Source: JACZWL01 sp046756445
GTDB lineage: Bacteria; Pseudomonadota; Gammaproteobacteria; Steroidobacterales; Woeseiaceae
Direction of reading: 5' to 3'
Assembly (NCBI GenBank): GCA_046756445.1
Contig: JBHHWI010000101.1
Coordinates: 1 to 10,357 of the forward strand
Length of the DNA: 10,357 nucleotides
Translations under genes and position numbers: made by a program
The notes under the pieces: generated by a model
Databases searched by the model: none
Told to the model about the DNA's origin: nothing
What the model saw: the letters and a program-made list of their open reading frames with translations, nothing else
Part shown: one piece after another, positions 8,633 to 10,357 of the stretch
How the letters are laid out: every line of letters starts with the position of its first letter
Position numbering within the stretch: the first letter of the stretch is position 1

Positions 8633-9877
8633 TCAGTGGCTCGCCGCCGTGGCGCCGGCTTCGCTGACCTGCTCGAAGCGGTAGAAACGTTCGAGTTCGA
8701 ACGGCCTGATCAAATCCGGCACGCGTCCCGTGGCGACCAGCTCGGCCATTGTCTTGCCGCAGATCGGCGTCGCCTTGAAGCCCCACGTGCCCCAGCCCGC
8801 GTCGAGGTAGTAATTGTCGACGGGGCTCAGGCCCATGATCGGGCTGTAATCCGGGGTCATGTCTGTGATGCCTGCCCATTGGCGCAACACCCGAGCCTGC
8901 GACAGGAACGGGAACAGCTCGAGCACGGCGGAGGCCAGCGCTTCCTTCTGTTCCAGCGTCGCCCGGGTGCTGTAGAGCGGGTAGGGATCCGAACCGCCGC
9001 CGATGACGAATTCGCCGCGCGAGGTCTGGTGCGTGTAGACGTGCAGTTGCGGTGAGCTGACGTGCGGCGTCAAGACCGGCTTGTAGGGCTGCGTGACCAT
9101 TGCCTGTAGCGGGAAGGTATGGATCGGCAAACGGATACCTGCCATTTTTGCAACCACTGAACTATTGCCGGCGACTGCCTGTACGGCGCAGCCACATTCG
9201 ACACGGCCGCGATTGGTGCGAACGGCAACAACCCTGCCGCCCTCGACCTCGATGCCTTCGACCTCCGTCAGCTGATGTACCTCGACGCCCCGCTCGCAGG
9301 CTTCGCGCGCGTAGCCCCAGGCGACCGCATCGTGGCGCGCGGTCGCGCCGTCGGCGTGCCACAGGCCGGCCAGGATCGGAAAGCGCGCCTCTTCGGACAT
9401 GTTGAGAACAGGCACCAGCTCCGCAATGGCCTGCCGGTCGACGAGCTCGGACTTAACGCCGAGGTGCTTGTTGACCTCCGCGCGCCAGCGAAAACTGCGG
9501 ATCGATGCATCGTTGTGTGCAAGTGTCAGCTGCCCACGGTTCTCGAACATGACGTTGAACCCCAGTTCGTTGCTCATGTCCCGGTACAGCCGCAGCGAGT
9601 CGCGGTAGAAGGCAACGGCCTCCTTGGTCAGGTAGTTGGAGCGAATCACGGCCGTATTTCGTGAGGTGCCGCCGCTGCCGAGATAGGACTTTTCGAGCAC
9701 GGCCACGTCGCGGATGCCGTGGTGCCTGGCCAGGTAGTAGGCGATACCCAAGCCATGCCCACCCGCGCCGATGATGACGACATCGTAATGACGCCCGAGT
9801 TTCTGCGTTGCGGGCGTGAACGAGTGCTTCGCCGGATATAGCTTGCTGAAGCCGAATTTCAGGAGTCCGAGAGGCAT
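8633..9877 (-). CDS. soxB: Sarcosine oxidase beta subunit (FAD/FMN catalytic subunit)
   Basis: A 414-residue catalytic flavoprotein subunit of heterotetrameric sarcosine oxidase. The ADP-binding motif is GAGGHG at residues 37-42, followed by VLEKSYLGSGGTSRNTAVIRSNY (60-82), typical of SoxB. The histidine that carries covalent FMN in the known enzymes is present as His182 in ARHDAVAWGYA. The C-terminal flavin region reads WAGITDMTPDYSPIMG (334-349) and GWGTWGFKATP (361-371, with Lys368), again the SoxB pattern. The beta subunit oxidises the N-methyl amino acid at non-covalent FAD and passes electrons to FMN and oxygen, giving H2O2; the iminium or formaldehyde product reaches the folate site in alpha through a channel. 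The ATG at 9877 has GGAG (plus 9885-9888) seven bases upstream. It is the first gene of the minus-strand cluster, facing the TonB-dependent receptor gene across a 296-bp gap. Confidence 0.96.
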   Translation of the reverse strand: MPLGLLKFGFSKLYPAKHSFTPATQKLGRHYDVVIIGAGGHGLGIAYYLARHHGIRDVAVLEKSYLGSGGTSRNTAVIRSNYLTKEAVAFYRDSLRLYRDMSNELGFNVMFENRGQLTLAHNDASIRSFRWRAEVNKHLGVKSELVDRQAIAELVPVLNMSEEARFPILAGLWHADGATARHDAVAWGYAREACERGVEVHQLTEVEGIEVEGGRVVAVRTNRGRVECGCAVQAVAGNSSVVAKMAGIRLPIHTFPLQAMVTQPYKPVLTPHVSSPQLHVYTHQTSRGEFVIGGGSDPYPLYSTRATLEQKEALASAVLELFPFLSQARVLRQWAGITDMTPDYSPIMGLSPVDNYYLDAGWGTWGFKATPICGKTMAELVATGRVPDLIRPFELERFYRFEQVSEAGATAASH

Positions 9878-9910
9878 GCCGTATCTCCGCCTGTCGTGCC
9901 CGGTGGGGAA

Positions 9911-9935
9911 ATTTCACCGTGATTGATAGTGAAAT
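9911..9935. repeat. Inverted repeat ATTTCAC-N11-GTGAAAT in the presumed sox leader
   Basis: Perfect 7-base arms at 9911-9917 and 9929-9935 are separated by 11 bases. The repeat lies between the candidate sox transcript start and the soxB ribosome site, so it could be an operator or, in RNA, a 7-bp hairpin with an 11-base loop. It would compete with a shorter hairpin made by 9901-9905 and 9915-9919. Confidence 0.55.
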
Positions 9936-9936
9936 G

Positions 9937-9958
9937 CCGACCGCCAGTTGGCAATCGG
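9937..9958. repeat. Interrupted 22-bp dyad CCGA-nn-GCCA-gt-TGGC-nn-TCGG
   Basis: CCGA (9937-9940) and GCCA (9943-9946) are mirrored by TGGC (9949-9952) and TCGG (9955-9958), with a 2x2 mismatch between the arms and a two-base centre. The centre is too tight for a good RNA loop unless the innermost pairs open, so a protein site is as likely. It sits immediately upstream of the ATTTCAC repeat in the transcript sense of the sox cluster. Confidence 0.4.
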
Positions 9959-9966
9959 GGTTCATT

Positions 9967-9996
9967 GATATAAGCAATACTTATTTCGAGCGCCAA
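9967..9996 (-). promoter_or_regulatory. Candidate sigma70-type promoter for the sox cluster
   Basis: On the minus strand, TTGGCG (plus 9991-9996) is followed after 17 bases by TTATAT (plus 9968-9973) or after 18 by TATATC (plus 9967-9972). The match is moderate. It would give a start near 9960 and a leader of about 80 bases before soxB. The left LysR-type dyad lies across its spacer and -10. Confidence 0.4.
9970..9984. promoter_or_regulatory. LysR-type T-N11-A box 1 (ATAAG-N5-CTTAT)
   Basis: The 15-base ATAAGCAATACTTAT has perfect 5-base inverted arms and the T-N11-A spacing (T9971, A9983) typical of LysR-family binding sites. It agrees with box 2 at 12 of 15 positions, including the shared core AGCAATA. 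It overlaps the candidate sox promoter. That the LysR-type protein of this cluster binds here is inference. Confidence 0.5.
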
Positions 9997-10054
9997 ATTA
10001 TCTGATGGGCTAACGCCGAAAAATCACGATGCCCGCGTCAATTGCCTGAAAAAC

Positions 10055-10069
10055 ATTAGCAATATTAAT
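10055..10069. promoter_or_regulatory. LysR-type T-N11-A box 2 (ATTA-N7-TAAT)
   Basis: ATTAGCAATATTAAT has inverted arms that extend to CATTA-N7-TAATG (10054-10070) and contains T10056-N11-A10068. It repeats box 1 at 12 of 15 positions in the same orientation, 85 bp away, close to eight helical turns. It lies roughly 80 bp upstream of the likely receptor-gene transcript start, so it could serve either direction. Confidence 0.5.
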
Positions 10070-10128
10070 GAAAATGATTGGACACGTTAATGGCTGATTC
10101 CGTAACTGGCCCGCGATTCACACTCCTC

Positions 10129-10134
10129 TATAAT
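10129..10134 (+). promoter_or_regulatory. Consensus -10 element (TATAAT) for the TonB-dependent receptor gene
   Basis: A perfect TATAAT lies 39 bases before the receptor ATG. The region 17 bases further up (CTGGCC, 10106-10111) is a poor -35, and there is no TGn extension, so the promoter may depend on an activator. A start near 10141 would leave a leader of about 33 bases that contains the GGGGG ribosome-site candidate. Confidence 0.5.
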
Positions 10135-10173
10135 GGCACGATCACAAGAGCGACATGATTGCGGGGGTATTCC

Positions 10174-10357
10174 ATGTTTGAGCAAAGCAAGGTTAGTCAG
10201 GCCGTGGCGCTGGCTATCGCATCGGGTGCGATCGGCGTTTCCGGCACTGCCGTTGCACAGCAGGCGCAGGAACGCCGCGTCATCGAGGAAATCGTCGTCA
10301 CGGCGACCAAGCGCGTCGAGAGCATGCAGGACATCCCGGTGACGGTGCAGGCACTGG
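10174..10357 (+). CDS. TonB-dependent outer-membrane receptor, N-terminal part (runs off the window)
   Basis: The first 61 codons of a TonB-dependent receptor; the rest lies beyond the window. A signal peptide is visible: a short polar start, a hydrophobic core (about 10-24) and a likely cleavage after AVA at 28. The TonB box region follows at about 38-47 (EEIVVTATKR), then ESMQDIPVTVQAL, the usual start of the plug domain. These residues are highly typical of the family. The ATG at 10174 has a G-run (GGGGG, 10163-10167) seven bases upstream. Such receptors import scarce or bulky ligands such as siderophores, cobalamin, glycans or small organics across the outer membrane using TonB energy. 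It is divergent from soxB and shares its control region, so a role in bringing in the sox-cluster substrate is possible, but the ligand cannot be read from this fragment. Confidence 0.93.
   Translation, partial: MFEQSKVSQAVALAIASGAIGVSGTAVAQQAQERRVIEEIVVTATKRVESMQDIPVTVQAL

Larger units (their letters stand above)
9878..10173. promoter_or_regulatory. Divergent intergenic control region between soxB and the TonB-dependent receptor gene
   Basis: This 296-bp stretch holds no gene and is visibly richer in A+T than the coding DNA around it, especially at 9961-10100. It carries a candidate promoter for each direction, two related T-N11-A dyads, a possible Fur-like site and inverted repeats in the presumed sox leader; these are listed separately. 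Being the only large gap before the eight-gene minus-strand cluster, it is the natural control point for the locus. Confidence 0.8.

Noticed and set aside
10135..10158. Sigma-54-like TGGCAC before the receptor gene
   Set aside because: There is no TTGC at the required -12 distance after TGGCAC (10134-10139), while a perfect TATAAT overlaps it.

Overview
The window is GC-rich bacterial DNA with tightly packed genes. The right edge carries the start of a TonB-dependent outer-membrane receptor, so the host has an outer membrane. The gene styles suggest a Proteobacterium, probably gamma- or alpha-; the sequence does not fix this further.

Layout. Eight genes lie head to tail on the minus strand, reading from about 9.88 kb down to 0.16 kb: soxB, soxD, soxA, soxG (heterotetrameric sarcosine oxidase-type enzyme), a second FAD-dependent amine/amino-acid oxidoreductase, a LysR-type regulator, an MFS transporter and a nitrilase-superfamily amidohydrolase. 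The first five are very tightly coupled (10-bp gap, 4-bp ATGA overlap, 4-bp ATGA overlap, 1-bp gap). The last three follow with short gaps of about 46, 33 and 18 bp and no convincing terminator, so the set may be one transcript. A 296-bp intergenic region (9878-10173), AT-rich against its surroundings, separates soxB from the divergent plus-strand TonB-dependent receptor, which runs off the window. The first 159 bases hold no gene I can support.

How the genes may work together. SoxBDAG complexes oxidatively demethylate N-methyl amino acids such as sarcosine, passing the methyl carbon to tetrahydrofolate and producing H2O2. Here the complex is accompanied by a stand-alone FAD oxidase/dehydrogenase, a cytoplasmic-membrane importer, a C-N hydrolase, a regulator and possibly an outer-membrane receptor. 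My inference is an uptake-and-catabolism locus for an N-methylated (perhaps amide-containing) compound more complex than sarcosine. The usual neighbours for sarcosine use (glyA, purU/folD, serine dehydratase) are not in the window. The substrate is not determined by the sequence.

Points most worth a second look: two near-identical 15-bp LysR-type dyads (ATAAGCAATACTTAT and ATTAGCAATATTAAT) 85 bp apart between soxB and the receptor gene; a delta subunit that has lost two of the classical zinc ligands; a second oxidoreductase that lacks the FMN-attachment histidine kept in SoxB; and a sox leader with mutually exclusive potential hairpins.
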